Shown piece by piece: positions 17,599 through 25,990 of a stretch of 59,756 nt of DNA (position 1 is its first letter; each line of letters opens with the position of its first letter). The translations under genes and the position numbers were made by a program. This DNA comes from Mycolicibacterium hodleri (GTDB taxonomy: Bacteria; Actinomycetota; Actinomycetes; Mycobacteriales; Mycobacteriaceae). The notes under the pieces are model-generated. The model was not told where the DNA came from, did not search any database, and saw only the letters and a program-made list of their open reading frames with translations. The stretch spans positions 1 to 59,756 of the forward strand of contig NZ_JACKTL010000051.1 of the NCBI RefSeq assembly GCF_025822245.1, written 5' to 3'.

Positions 17599-17674
17599 CC
17601 CACCCCGGGCGATTTGCGGTGTCTTAGGAGCGCTCACCGCTCCTGATCGCACACAAATCGCGGGTGGGGCTAGG
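17594..17674. repeat. Long imperfect palindrome between convergent genes
   Basis: The interval between the SDR stop and the alkylsulfatase stop is almost one hairpin. The arms CTAGCCCACC, GCGATTTG, GTG and AGGAGCG on the left pair with CGCTCCT, CAC, CAAATCGC and GGTGGGGCTAG on the right. The centre is near 17635. Such a structure can end transcription from both sides. It also has the look of a dispersed palindromic element. No T run is present. Confidence 0.65.
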
Positions 17675-17677
17675 CAG

Positions 17678-19555
17678 CTAGGGGGTGACGATCGCGAAGT
17701 TCGGGTCCGGGCGGTCCAGCACGCCGAGCAGCGACGCCATCGCGGAGGCGTCACCCGCGATCTGCACCCCTGGCGAGGCGGTGTCGCCCGTGGCGAAGGT
17801 CACCAGCCGCAGCTTGTTCACCACCGTGACCGTCGCCGTGGCGGTCTGCGGGTCGGCGGATGTCTTGCGATACACCAGCACCCCGTTGCGCAACGTCAAG
17901 CGGTAGTTCGCCGCCAGATCCTCGAAGGTGACGTCGAGGGCGAGGTCCAAGCCCCAGGCCTTGGGCCCGTTGACGCTGATCGCGAAGCTGTCGAACATCT
18001 GCTCCGGCGTCAGCTGCGACAACAGCGACAGCGACGTCGTCTGCGCCGGCGTACCGAAGTTGCCCTCGCGCAGTTCGGTGGCGCCGCCGAGGAAGAAGTT
18101 GCGCCACGTGGCGTTCTCCGCGCCGTAGGCCAACTGTTCCAACGTGTCGGCGTACAGCGTCCTGGCCCCGTCGTGGTTCTCGTCGGTGAAGATGGCGTGG
18201 TCCAGAAGTGTTGCAGCCCAGCGGAAGTCGCCTTCGTCGAAGGCGGTACGGGCGATCTCCACCACCCAGTCGAGGCCACCCATTGCGGCCACGTAACGCG
18301 GTGCGATCGCCTCGGGCGGGTGCTGCCACAGCCGTGCCGGGTTGCCGTCGAACCAGCCCATGTAGCGCTGGTAGACGGCCTTCACGTTGTGGCTGACCGA
18401 CCCGTAGTAGCCATGCGTATGCCAGGCCTCGTGCAGCGCGGGCGGCATCTGGAACGTCTCGGCGATCTCGATGCCGGTGTGGCCCTGGTTGATCAGCCGC
18501 AGGGTCTGATCATGCAGGTATGCGTACAGATCCCGTTGCAGGGACAGGAATTCGACGATGCGCTCCTCGCCCCACGTCGGCCAGTGATGCGAGGCGAACA
18601 CGACGTCGGTGCGGTCGGCGAACGCGTCGATTGCCTCGGTGAGGTAACCCGACCACGCGTGCGGGTCGCGCACCAGCGCACCGCGCAACGTCAACAAGTT
18701 GTGCAGATTGTGCGTCGCGTTCTCGGCCATGCACAGCGCCCGGTAACGCGGGAAGTAGAAGTGCATCTCGGCGGGCGCCTCGGTGCCCGGCGCCATCTGG
18801 AACTCGATCTCGACGCCGTCGACGGTGCGCGTCTCACCCGTGGCGGCCACGTTCACGGTCGGCACGATGACGGCCACCTCACCGGTCGACGGCGTCTGTC
18901 CGAGGCCGCACCCGACCTGACCTTGCGGTCCGCGGGCCAGCACGGTGCCGTACATGTACGCCGCCCGGCGCGTCATCGCCGTGCCCGCGTAGACGTTCTC
19001 CTGCACCGCGTGCTCGATGAACCCCGCCGGCGCGATGACCTCCACCCGGCCCGCGTCGACGTCGGCCTGCGTCGTCACCCCGAGAACGCCACCGAAGTGG
19101 TCGACGTGGCTGTGGGTGTAGATGACGGCGGTGACGGCGCGATCTCCCCGGTGCGCGCGGTAGAGCGCCAGTGCGGCCGCCGCGGTCTCGGTGGACACCA
19201 GCGGGTCGATCACGATGACGCCGGTGTCGCCCTCGATGAAGCTGACGTTGGACAGGTCGAGGCCGCGGACCTGGTAGACGCCCGACACCACCTCGTAGAG
19301 GCCCTGCTTGGCCGCCAGCGTCGACTGACGCCACAGGCTGGGGTGCACGGAGGTCGGCGCGTCCCCGGTGAGAAACGAGTAGACGTCGTTGTCCCACACC
19401 ACGCGACCGTCGGCGGCCTTGACGACGCAGGGTTCGAGTGCGGCGATGAAGCCGCGGTCGGCGTCGGCGAAGTCCCTGGTGTCGGCGAACGGAAGACCGC
19501 TCACGTGCTCGGCGTGGGCCGTTTCGATCACGGCGGTGGGCGGCTTCTGGTCCAT
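17678..19555 (-). CDS. Alkyl/aryl-sulfatase, metallo-beta-lactamase type
   Basis: A 625-residue SdsA1-like sulfatase that hydrolyses alkyl sulfate esters. The zinc motif THSHVDH (H148, H150, D152, H153) and the second metal site AENATHNLHN are intact. A middle helical region matches the alkylsulfatase dimerisation domain, and the last 130 residues look like an SCP2 sterol-carrier fold. There is no signal peptide, so it is probably cytoplasmic. I chose ATG 19555 because AGGG sits eight bases upstream; ATG 19561 is too close to it. It matches the position of Rv3762c. Confidence 0.9.
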   Translation of the reverse strand: MDQKPPTAVIETAHAEHVSGLPFADTRDFADADRGFIAALEPCVVKAADGRVVWDNDVYSFLTGDAPTSVHPSLWRQSTLAAKQGLYEVVSGVYQVRGLDLSNVSFIEGDTGVIVIDPLVSTETAAAALALYRAHRGDRAVTAVIYTHSHVDHFGGVLGVTTQADVDAGRVEVIAPAGFIEHAVQENVYAGTAMTRRAAYMYGTVLARGPQGQVGCGLGQTPSTGEVAVIVPTVNVAATGETRTVDGVEIEFQMAPGTEAPAEMHFYFPRYRALCMAENATHNLHNLLTLRGALVRDPHAWSGYLTEAIDAFADRTDVVFASHHWPTWGEERIVEFLSLQRDLYAYLHDQTLRLINQGHTGIEIAETFQMPPALHEAWHTHGYYGSVSHNVKAVYQRYMGWFDGNPARLWQHPPEAIAPRYVAAMGGLDWVVEIARTAFDEGDFRWAATLLDHAIFTDENHDGARTLYADTLEQLAYGAENATWRNFFLGGATELREGNFGTPAQTTSLSLLSQLTPEQMFDSFAISVNGPKAWGLDLALDVTFEDLAANYRLTLRNGVLVYRKTSADPQTATATVTVVNKLRLVTFATGDTASPGVQIAGDASAMASLLGVLDRPDPNFAIVTP

Positions 19556-19598
19556 GCCCATGACCCTGCCACCACGCGATGGCGGGTGAGGCCGAAAC

Positions 19599-20099
19599 TC
19601 ACACGCGGTGCAGTGTGACGTCCGACAGCACCGCGTCGTGGACGGTCGCCGTCATGTAGGTGCAGAACGGTTGCCGGCGCCGATCGGTCGGGGAGCCTGG
19701 ATTCAGCAAACGCAGGCCCGTCTCGGCGGTGGTGTCCCAAGGGATGTGACTGTGCCCGAACACCAGCACGTCCACGTCGGGGTACGCCTTCGCCATCCGC
19801 TGGTCCCGGCCCGTCGACGCACCCGTCTCGTGCACGACGGCGAAGCGCACCCCCTCGAGCTCCACGTCGGCGCGTTCGGGCAACCTTTGCCGCAATTGGT
19901 CACCGTCGTTGTTGCCCCAGCACCCCACCAGCCGCGCGGCCCGGGCCTCCAGCTCGTCGAGGAGTTCGGGCACCACCCAGTCACCGGCGTGAAGCACCAC
20001 GTCGACGTTGCCCACGCGGTCCCACACCGAGGTCGGCAGGTCCTTGGCACGCTTCGGCAGGTGGGTGTCGGCGATCAACAGCAACTCCACGCCGTCCAC
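19599..20099 (-). CDS. YfcE/MJ0936-type metallophosphoesterase
   Basis: A 166-residue calcineurin-like phosphoesterase. Metal-binding motifs are present in order: IADTH, HAGDWV, GNNDG, HE in VVHETG, and GHSHIP. The family shows phosphodiesterase activity in vitro, with unclear cellular substrates. The start is GTG 20099 with a weak ribosome-binding site. It lies upstream of the alkylsulfatase on the same strand and is divergent from the GGDEF-EAL gene. Confidence 0.85.
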   Translation of the reverse strand: MDGVELLLIADTHLPKRAKDLPTSVWDRVGNVDVVLHAGDWVVPELLDELEARAARLVGCWGNNDGDQLRQRLPERADVELEGVRFAVVHETGASTGRDQRMAKAYPDVDVLVFGHSHIPWDTTAETGLRLLNPGSPTDRRRQPFCTYMTATVHDAVLSDVTLHRV

Positions 20100-20227
20100 G
20101 GTAACCGCAATACGGCAGACGCACTCACTCCGTTGCTGGGATTTCGTTTACCGGACCACGTAGGCTGGCGGGCACGTGCTCCAAACGGAGGAAAATTGAC
20201 GCTGCGATCAGCGACCTGGGGGGGTCC

Positions 20228-22567
20228 ATGACGGTACGGCCCCGCAGCCGGGCGACGATCGCGCCTGCCACCGGCGTGCTCCTGGTGTTTGCCAGCTGGC
20301 TTGCATTCGGGTGGGGCGGACCGGTGGTCACGGCGTGGTTCAGTGAGGTCGCCTCGGTGGTGGCCAGCGCGTTCGCCACCAGCTGCACGGTCGCGGCCGC
20401 CCGCCACACCCACGGGCGCCAGCGGAAGTCCTGGGTGTGCCTGTCGGTCGGCCTGTCCGGATGGGTAGCCAGCAATCTGTTGTGGGCCTACCTCGAGCAC
20501 GTCGCCCACCAAACCCCCTCGGCGCCGGGCCTAGTAGACCTCGGCTACCTCCTGCTACCCGTCAGCGGCTGTGCGGCGGCGCTCTTCGTGCCCTTCGGCG
20601 GCGCCCGGTCCAGCCTGCGCATCGTCCTCGACGGAGTGCTGGTCGCGACGGCACTCTTCGCCATCGCGTGGACCACGTTCCTGCGGGAGCTCTTCGAACT
20701 GAGCAACGTGTCGGGTCTCGCGTTCGCCGTCTCGGTGGCCTATCCGGTCGGCGACGTCGCCATGGTGACCTTCGCCCTGGTGATCGTCGCGCAAGCCAGG
20801 CCCGGTCGTCGGCTTCCCCCGGCGCTGCTGGCGGTCGGGTTGGCACTTCTCGGCGTCGCCGACGGCATCTACGTCGTCGAGGCTGCGCACGGCGAGTATC
20901 CGAGCCCCGCCATCACGATCGGGTGGGTCACCGGTCTTTACGTCATCGGACTTGCCGGCCTCGTGGCGCAGCGCCTCCCCGCCACCTCGCTGCCCTCCAT
21001 GCGCGCGACGCCACGCGCCGTCTTCTGGGTTCCCTACGTGCCCGTGCCGTTCGCCGTCGTCCTCGGCGCTCGCGAACTGTTTGCCGGAGAGAGCCAGCCG
21101 ATCCTGATCGCCGGGATCGTCCTGATCTTCGTCGCGCTGGCCCGCCAGTTCGTGCTGCTCGACGAGAACCGCCGGCTTCTCGAGATCGTGGCCGAGGTGG
21201 CGCTGCGCGATCCGTTGACCGATCTCGCCAATCGGGCCCTGTTCAACGACCGACTGGCTCACGCCATCGAACTGCGCGGTCGCACGGGCGCACCCGTCGG
21301 CGTGCTGGTGGCGGACCTGGACGACTTCAAACTGGTCAACGACAGCCTCGGCCATCCCGTCGGCGACGAGTTGTTGCGCAGCGTGAGTGACCGCATCCAG
21401 TCCGTGGTGCGCCCCGGCGACACCGTCGCCCGGCTCGGCGGCGACGAATTCGCGATCCTCGTCGAAGATTCGCCCGCCGTCGCCGACCAGATTGCCACGC
21501 GCGTGGTTCGGGCCATGGGCGAACCCTTCGTGGTCGACGGTCGCCCGGTCGACGTGCGACTCAGCATCGGGCTGGCCACCGCCGCCGGTGATGCGGACCT
21601 CTCTGCCGAGGAGCTGTTCAAGCGGGCAGATCTGGCGATGTACTCGGCCAAACGGGCGCACGCCGGGTCTCGCAGCTTCACCCCCAACATGCGGCAAGAC
21701 GCCACCGAGTTGAACCTCCCCAGCCAGCAAGAGCGGACGGGCTGCCGCAGCGGCGTCGCCCGCATCGAGTTCCTGAGCGACCTGCGACGGGCCGTCGACG
21801 ACGGCGAACTCGATCTGGTCTACCAACCGAAGATCAGCCTGCACACGTGGTCAGCCGTCGGCGTCGAGGCGTTGATCCGTTGGCCACACCCGGAATTCGG
21901 GCTGCTCGAACCCGCTGACTTCCTCCCGATGGCCCGCGAGAACGGGATGATGGAGACCCTCACCGACTTCGTGCTCGACCGCGCACTGGCCGATGCCGCC
22001 GGCTGGCGCGCGGCGGGCGTCGACATGCCGGTAGCGGTTAACGTGTCGGCGCCGTCGCTGAACGACGACGCGCTGCCGGACCGGGTGCTGTCGGTGCTCG
22101 CCCGCCACGGGCTGCCACCCGCCACGCTCACCGTCGAGATCACCGAAGACGCGTTGGTGTCCAGCGTCGCCCGGGCCAGAACCGTGCTCGAGGAGCTGCG
22201 GGATTCCGGTGTGCGGGTTGCCATCGACGACTTCGGAAGTGGTTATGCCGCAATGACCTACCTCCACGAACTGCCGGTCGACGAACTGAAGCTCGACCGG
22301 GAGTTCGTCAAGCCGATCCTGCACGACGAACGCGCCGCCGCCATCGTCGTGTCCGTGCTGCACCTGGCGAAGGGGTTCGGGCTGGCCTGCGTGGCGGAGG
22401 GTGTCGAGGACCGGGCGACGGCGGAACTGTTGAAGAGTCATGGCTGCGGTTACGCCCAGGGCCACTACTTCAGCCGGCCGGTGAGCGCACAGGCCATCAG
22501 GCACTGCATGCCCGCGGCCGCACCCGCCGTTACGGCGACGACAGCAGTTCGGCCATCCTGGGCATGA
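20228..22567 (+). CDS. Membrane GGDEF-EAL cyclic-di-GMP enzyme
   Basis: A 779-residue protein with about eight or nine N-terminal transmembrane helices (to about residue 305), a GGDEF domain and an EAL domain. The active site GGDEF (404-408) is intact, and RPGD five residues before it is an inhibitory I-site. The EAL domain keeps EAL at 547-549, NVS, ITED, DDFGSGY, the KLDREFV lysine, AEGVE and QGHYFSRP. Both cyclase and phosphodiesterase activities are therefore possible. The membrane part may sense an extracellular or lipid signal. A G-rich site precedes ATG 20228. Confidence 0.93.
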   Translation: MTVRPRSRATIAPATGVLLVFASWLAFGWGGPVVTAWFSEVASVVASAFATSCTVAAARHTHGRQRKSWVCLSVGLSGWVASNLLWAYLEHVAHQTPSAPGLVDLGYLLLPVSGCAAALFVPFGGARSSLRIVLDGVLVATALFAIAWTTFLRELFELSNVSGLAFAVSVAYPVGDVAMVTFALVIVAQARPGRRLPPALLAVGLALLGVADGIYVVEAAHGEYPSPAITIGWVTGLYVIGLAGLVAQRLPATSLPSMRATPRAVFWVPYVPVPFAVVLGARELFAGESQPILIAGIVLIFVALARQFVLLDENRRLLEIVAEVALRDPLTDLANRALFNDRLAHAIELRGRTGAPVGVLVADLDDFKLVNDSLGHPVGDELLRSVSDRIQSVVRPGDTVARLGGDEFAILVEDSPAVADQIATRVVRAMGEPFVVDGRPVDVRLSIGLATAAGDADLSAEELFKRADLAMYSAKRAHAGSRSFTPNMRQDATELNLPSQQERTGCRSGVARIEFLSDLRRAVDDGELDLVYQPKISLHTWSAVGVEALIRWPHPEFGLLEPADFLPMARENGMMETLTDFVLDRALADAAGWRAAGVDMPVAVNVSAPSLNDDALPDRVLSVLARHGLPPATLTVEITEDALVSSVARARTVLEELRDSGVRVAIDDFGSGYAAMTYLHELPVDELKLDREFVKPILHDERAAAIVVSVLHLAKGFGLACVAEGVEDRATAELLKSHGCGYAQGHYFSRPVSAQAIRHCMPAAAPAVTATTAVRPSWA

Positions 22568-22919
22568 TTGCCTGCAGTCCCTTGAACGGGCGCATCATCA
22601 CCTTGAACGAGACGATGCGGTCGTCGTCGTCCCACCGGATCGCGTCGATGCCGTTGACGTAGACGCCGTCGACCGTGGCCTCGAACTCCAGGACCGCCGA
22701 GCGATCGCCGACCCATTGCTCGACGTAGTGGAAGTCGGTGCCGCCGAACATCTTCGCCGCCGCCATCAGGTAGGACGCCGTCTTTGCCCGGCCCTCCTGA
22801 GGGGTGAACACCGCCGGTGAGTAGAAGACCGCGTCGTCGTGGAGTAGGTCGTTCAGCGCGGCCGGGTCGTGGCCGCCGTCGATGAACTGGTGCCAGCGAT
22901 CGATCACAGACGACGTCAT
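22530..22919 (-). CDS. SnoaL-like/NTF2-fold protein
   Basis: A 129-residue protein with the cone-shaped NTF2-like fold pattern: it starts MTSSVIDRWHQFIDG, has DLLHDDAVFYSPAVF early and a strand-rich C-terminal half (AVLEFEATVDGVYVNG). I chose ATG 22919 over a start 13 codons upstream, since the fold begins there. The 3' end overlaps the convergent GGDEF-EAL gene by 38 bp. Members include ketosteroid-isomerase-like enzymes and ligand binders; the substrate is unknown. Confidence 0.78.
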   Translation of the reverse strand: MTSSVIDRWHQFIDGGHDPAALNDLLHDDAVFYSPAVFTPQEGRAKTASYLMAAAKMFGGTDFHYVEQWVGDRSAVLEFEATVDGVYVNGIDAIRWDDDDRIVSFKVMMRPFKGLQAIMPRMAELLSSP

Positions 22920-22941
22920 GGGGTCATCTTCGCAGGGCGCG

Positions 22942-24741
22942 TCAGTGGTTGGACGCAAACCCGTCGACCACCGTGTACCCGATGTCCTTCAGGATGCCGA
23001 GCTCGATGGGGCTGAGCGTCCTCAGCCGTGGACCGGTACCGCTGAAGGCATTCATCAGCTGCTGGTTGGCGCCGGTAAAGGTGTCGTCGTCCAAGTGCGC
23101 CACCGCGCTGTTCGAAAACTCAGCGGGCGTGTAGACCGGCACGGGTCCGCCGTACGCGGCAACCGCATTGGGACCGGCGAAGTACAGGCCGCCGTCGCCC
23201 CCAGTCAAGTTCGCGTCGAAGGCCGTGTCCCAGGTGAAGTCCTTCGTGATCACGGGGTTCCCCGCATCATCGACGACATAGCCGTCGTACACCGCCCAGT
23301 GCGTGCCAGTGTTCGTGCCGGGCGCACCGGCAATGGACGTGAACCCGAACGAATGCAGCAGCTCGTGAATCACGATGGCCCGGAAGTCGAACTCGGTGCT
23401 TGCGACCGAATCGCCGAGCGCCCAGGAGTAGCCCCAGTTCCAGTTGAGGATGCCGTCGGCTGCCGCGCCGTTGACGTCGATGCCGTTGGTCATCTTGTAC
23501 TGGACCACGGTCGGACAGAACGAGGGCACGCTGAATCCGACCAATCCGCTTCCGGCCGAGGCTAGCACGTCGCTCTCGGGGTCCGACGTACCGGAAACGG
23601 CATAGCTGAGCGTGACCGGCCTCGTGACCAGGAAGTAGGCCGTCATGGCGTCGGCCGCGTCCTTCAATGCGGCTCGGCGAGCGGGTGTCCAGGTGTTCGC
23701 GCCGGTCGTGTAGTTGAAGTCGAACTTGATGGCGCCCTGGTTGACCAGCGCACCGGCGGCAGTACCGGTTCCGCGGAACGGGTCGAGCAGGTTGACGTGG
23801 AGACCGAGGTCCTGGGCCACCACCACGAACGAGTCGACGCCGTCGAAGCCCTCGGCGGGGGTGTAGGTAAAGCTGCCGTCGGCGTTCAGTGCCACGGTGC
23901 CCGACGACGGACCCCGCACCAGTCGATAGACAATCGCGTCGTTCTCCGGATCGGTGGCGTCGACGCGACCGTTGACCACCGTGTTGGACAGGCCGCTCAC
24001 CGTAAGAGGAGCCACCGTCGGCGCGAGGTTGAACAGAGTTCGGCGCGTGGTCCACAGCGCTCCCTCCAGATGCCATTTCAGCGCTTCCGGCACGGGGAGC
24101 GAATCGATCCACCCCTGCGAGGAATTCGTCCACGCGGTCAGCTGATCGGTGATGAACTGCTGTCGCGGGTCGACCGGCGCCTCGACCTGAACCGCCCATG
24201 GTGGGGTCGAATTCACCGCCGGCGCAACGTCCTTGGTGATCTCCGGGGTGGGTGTGCTGACCGGTGCGGCCGCCACGGGCTTGGCGGCGACGCTCTTCTC
24301 GTCGTCGTCTTCGCTCTTGGTGACGTCACTCGTCTTGACGTCGTCCTTCTTGACGTTGATGTTCTTGACGTTGCCGTTCTTGACGTCGCTGTTCTTGGCG
24401 TCGCGCTTGGTGGTCTCGGGCTCGTCGTCCTTCTCGGTGTCGGCCTCGTCCCTCACACTCGAGGACGGCGAGGCTCCCACCGAGGTCTTCGGTCCCGAAT
24501 CGGGATCGGCCGCCGACCCCGGCGGCGACGAGTGGGCCGCCCCCGACCCCGATCCCGCTGCGCCGGTGGACGACCCGCCGTCGTCTGACCCCGTAGATCC
24601 GCCGGAGGCCGACGATGACGCCCCCGACTCGTCGGCGAGCGCGACACCGACCTGCGGGCCCAGCGACGACAGCCCGAACAATGCCGCACTCACGCCGGCC
24701 GAGGCCGCCCCCAGCTGCAGCCAACGCCGCATGCCCGCCAT
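22942..24741 (-). CDS. Secreted Ig-like protein with an HExxH metalloprotease-like domain
   Basis: A 599-residue exported protein. It has a signal peptide ending near ALA-DE, an acidic/Ser-Gly-rich linker, a pentapeptide-repeat segment (about residues 110-143), and a conserved ALWTTRRTLFNLAPTVAP stretch. One Ig/cadherin-like domain with GSFTYTPAEGFDGVDSF follows. The C-terminal 280 residues contain VIHELLHSFGF (H459, E460, H463), a zinc-protease signature. The usual third metzincin ligand (His or Asp at position 469) is Ser, so the third ligand must lie elsewhere or activity is lost. GGGGG upstream supports ATG 24741. Confidence 0.82.
   Translation of the reverse strand: MAGMRRWLQLGAASAGVSAALFGLSSLGPQVGVALADESGASSSASGGSTGSDDGGSSTGAAGSGSGAAHSSPPGSAADPDSGPKTSVGASPSSSVRDEADTEKDDEPETTKRDAKNSDVKNGNVKNINVKKDDVKTSDVTKSEDDDEKSVAAKPVAAAPVSTPTPEITKDVAPAVNSTPPWAVQVEAPVDPRQQFITDQLTAWTNSSQGWIDSLPVPEALKWHLEGALWTTRRTLFNLAPTVAPLTVSGLSNTVVNGRVDATDPENDAIVYRLVRGPSSGTVALNADGSFTYTPAEGFDGVDSFVVVAQDLGLHVNLLDPFRGTGTAAGALVNQGAIKFDFNYTTGANTWTPARRAALKDAADAMTAYFLVTRPVTLSYAVSGTSDPESDVLASAGSGLVGFSVPSFCPTVVQYKMTNGIDVNGAAADGILNWNWGYSWALGDSVASTEFDFRAIVIHELLHSFGFTSIAGAPGTNTGTHWAVYDGYVVDDAGNPVITKDFTWDTAFDANLTGGDGGLYFAGPNAVAAYGGPVPVYTPAEFSNSAVAHLDDDTFTGANQQLMNAFSGTGPRLRTLSPIELGILKDIGYTVVDGFASNH
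24321..24410. repeat. 15-bp tandem repeat inside the coding region
   Basis: Six 15-bp units starting TGACGTC or TGACGTT (the last starts TGGCGTC) run in tandem. On the coding strand they give pentapeptides of the type K-N/K/T-x-D/N-V (KNSDV, KNGNV, KNINV, KKDDV, KTSDV). The units are in frame, so copy-number change would lengthen or shorten a charged spacer without breaking the gene. Confidence 0.8.
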
Positions 24742-24802
24742 GTAATGACCCCCACGTCAATTAATTCTGAGCAAAGGTACAACAGCGGTCGCGGTGGTGC
24801 AG

Positions 24803-25291
24803 CTATTCCTGGGGGCTGGCTGCGTCCGGCAGCAACGGCGGGCAGGTGCCCGTCGCGTCGGCGGTGAGCTCGAAGTGCCACGCCTCGTTGGCGTAGACCT
24901 GACACAACCCGTAGCGAGAGCCGTTGGCCGCCAGCCACTGATCCGCGCCGGCGCCCCCGACGTCGACCGCCTCCCCCACGACGTGCTTCGACTTCTGGGG
25001 GGTCTGAACGTACCTCCGCGCCGCAGCGAGGCTGCCGTAGGTCTGGACGGCGTCGTCTAGGAGCTGCTGCTGAAACTCCGGCGACCGCCACCCCGAGGTG
25101 ACGGTCATGGTCACCCCGTCGGCCGACGCGGCGACCGCGGCGCTCTGAAGGGCACTCAGCAAGCCCGGGTCGAGTCGGCCGACCGCCGGGTCCGCGACGT
25201 CGAACACGGACGCGCCGGGATCGGCCGCGGCGAGCCCGGGACTGACCCCGAGCGCCACGAAGACCACCACCGCGACGGCGATCGACCGCAT
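24803..25291 (-). CDS. Secreted M15 (VanY-type) D-alanyl-D-alanine carboxypeptidase-like protein
   Basis: A 162-residue exported protein with signal peptide cleavage near AAA-DP. The zinc motif SKHVVGEAVD (H103, D110) and the downstream EAWHFE (H139) are the M15 metal and catalytic elements. SGWRSPEFQQQLL is a family motif. It should trim D-Ala from peptidoglycan stem peptides outside the membrane. An AGGGGTGAACG site precedes ATG 25291. It is small compared with many VanY proteins but complete for the catalytic domain. Confidence 0.85.
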   Translation of the reverse strand: MRSIAVAVVVFVALGVSPGLAAADPGASVFDVADPAVGRLDPGLLSALQSAAVAASADGVTMTVTSGWRSPEFQQQLLDDAVQTYGSLAAARRYVQTPQKSKHVVGEAVDVGGAGADQWLAANGSRYGLCQVYANEAWHFELTADATGTCPPLLPDAASPQE

Positions 25292-25461
25292 CGTTCACCC
25301 CTTCACCTAGACGCCACCCGACCGTACGGAGCGGCGGGTGCCTGCGTCGAACCGGGGTGTTCGGCGTTCCGGTCACAGCCGTACCGACATTTGCCGTAAC
25401 GTCATCCCGCGGAGGATTTGCCAGCAAGACAAGCCTGTGGCATGAACGAGGAGAGTTACAC

Positions 25462-25698
25462 ATGCCAGCGAGCGACGACGAACCGGCCGCCAAGTACCAA
25501 CTCCACTGGCTGCCGATCACCGCGGCCTACTGGGTCGTGGCGGCCATCGTCGCGATCGTCGCCGGGAACGCCTGGCTGTTGTTTGCGTTCTGGCTGGCCA
25601 ACCCGGCAGTGCTGGCCGCGGCCTGGCTGCTCTGGGTGAAGGTACTGCCACGGCTGAGCCGTGATGCTGAGTGCGCCCGAAGGGATTCGAACCCCTAA
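25462..25698 (+). CDS. Small two-helix membrane protein overlapping a tRNA gene
   Basis: A 78-residue protein with a short hydrophilic N-terminus and two hydrophobic helices (ITAAYWVVAAIVAIVAG and LLFAFWLANPAVLAAAWLL). A strong GAGGAGAG site lies ten bases before ATG 25462. The last eight codons run antisense through the 3' part of tRNA-Arg, and the TAA stop lies inside that tRNA gene. The tail sequence is therefore fixed by the tRNA. I do not recognise a family. Confidence 0.6.
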   Translation: MPASDDEPAAKYQLHWLPITAAYWVVAAIVAIVAGNAWLLFAFWLANPAVLAAAWLLWVKVLPRLSRDAECARRDSNP

Positions 25699-25744
25699 CC
25701 TTCTGATCCGTAGTCAGATGCTCTATCCGTTGAGCTACGGGCGC
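25672..25744 (-). tRNA. tRNA-Arg (anticodon ACG)
   Basis: A 73-nt cloverleaf on the minus strand. Acceptor strands GCGCCCG (from 25744) and CGGGCGC pair, discriminator A is at 25672, and CCA is not encoded. The anticodon stem TCTGA/TCAGA encloses the loop CTACGGA with ACG. The T arm AGGGGTTCGAATCCCTT is standard. Its wobble A is the expected substrate of the TadA encoded in this window. Confidence 0.95.
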
Positions 25745-25783
25745 GTGCTATTCAGTTGTACGGCTGACGCGAGTCAGCCGCGG

Positions 25784-25872
25784 CGGAGGCGAGAGGATTT
25801 GAACCTCCGGTCCGCTTTAAGACGGACAACTCATTAGCAGTGAGTCCCATTCGGCCGCTCTGGCACGCCTCC
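25784..25872 (-). tRNA. tRNA-Ser (anticodon GCT)
   Basis: An 89-nt class II tRNA on the minus strand. Acceptor strands GGAGGCG (from 25872) and CGCCTCC pair with discriminator G, and CCA is not fully encoded. The anticodon stem CTCA/TGAG encloses a loop with GCT. A long variable arm (GTCCGTC...GCGGACC) confirms serine. It reads AGC and AGU codons. Confidence 0.95.
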
Positions 25873-25990
25873 TGACCGATCCCGAGGGTACCGGACGTGA
25901 AAGCAATCCCCAGAACCGCCGAGGAGGAAGCGTACACAGGGGGCACCGCCGAAGGCAAAGCAGCGTCTCGGCCACCCCTAGACTGGTCGC

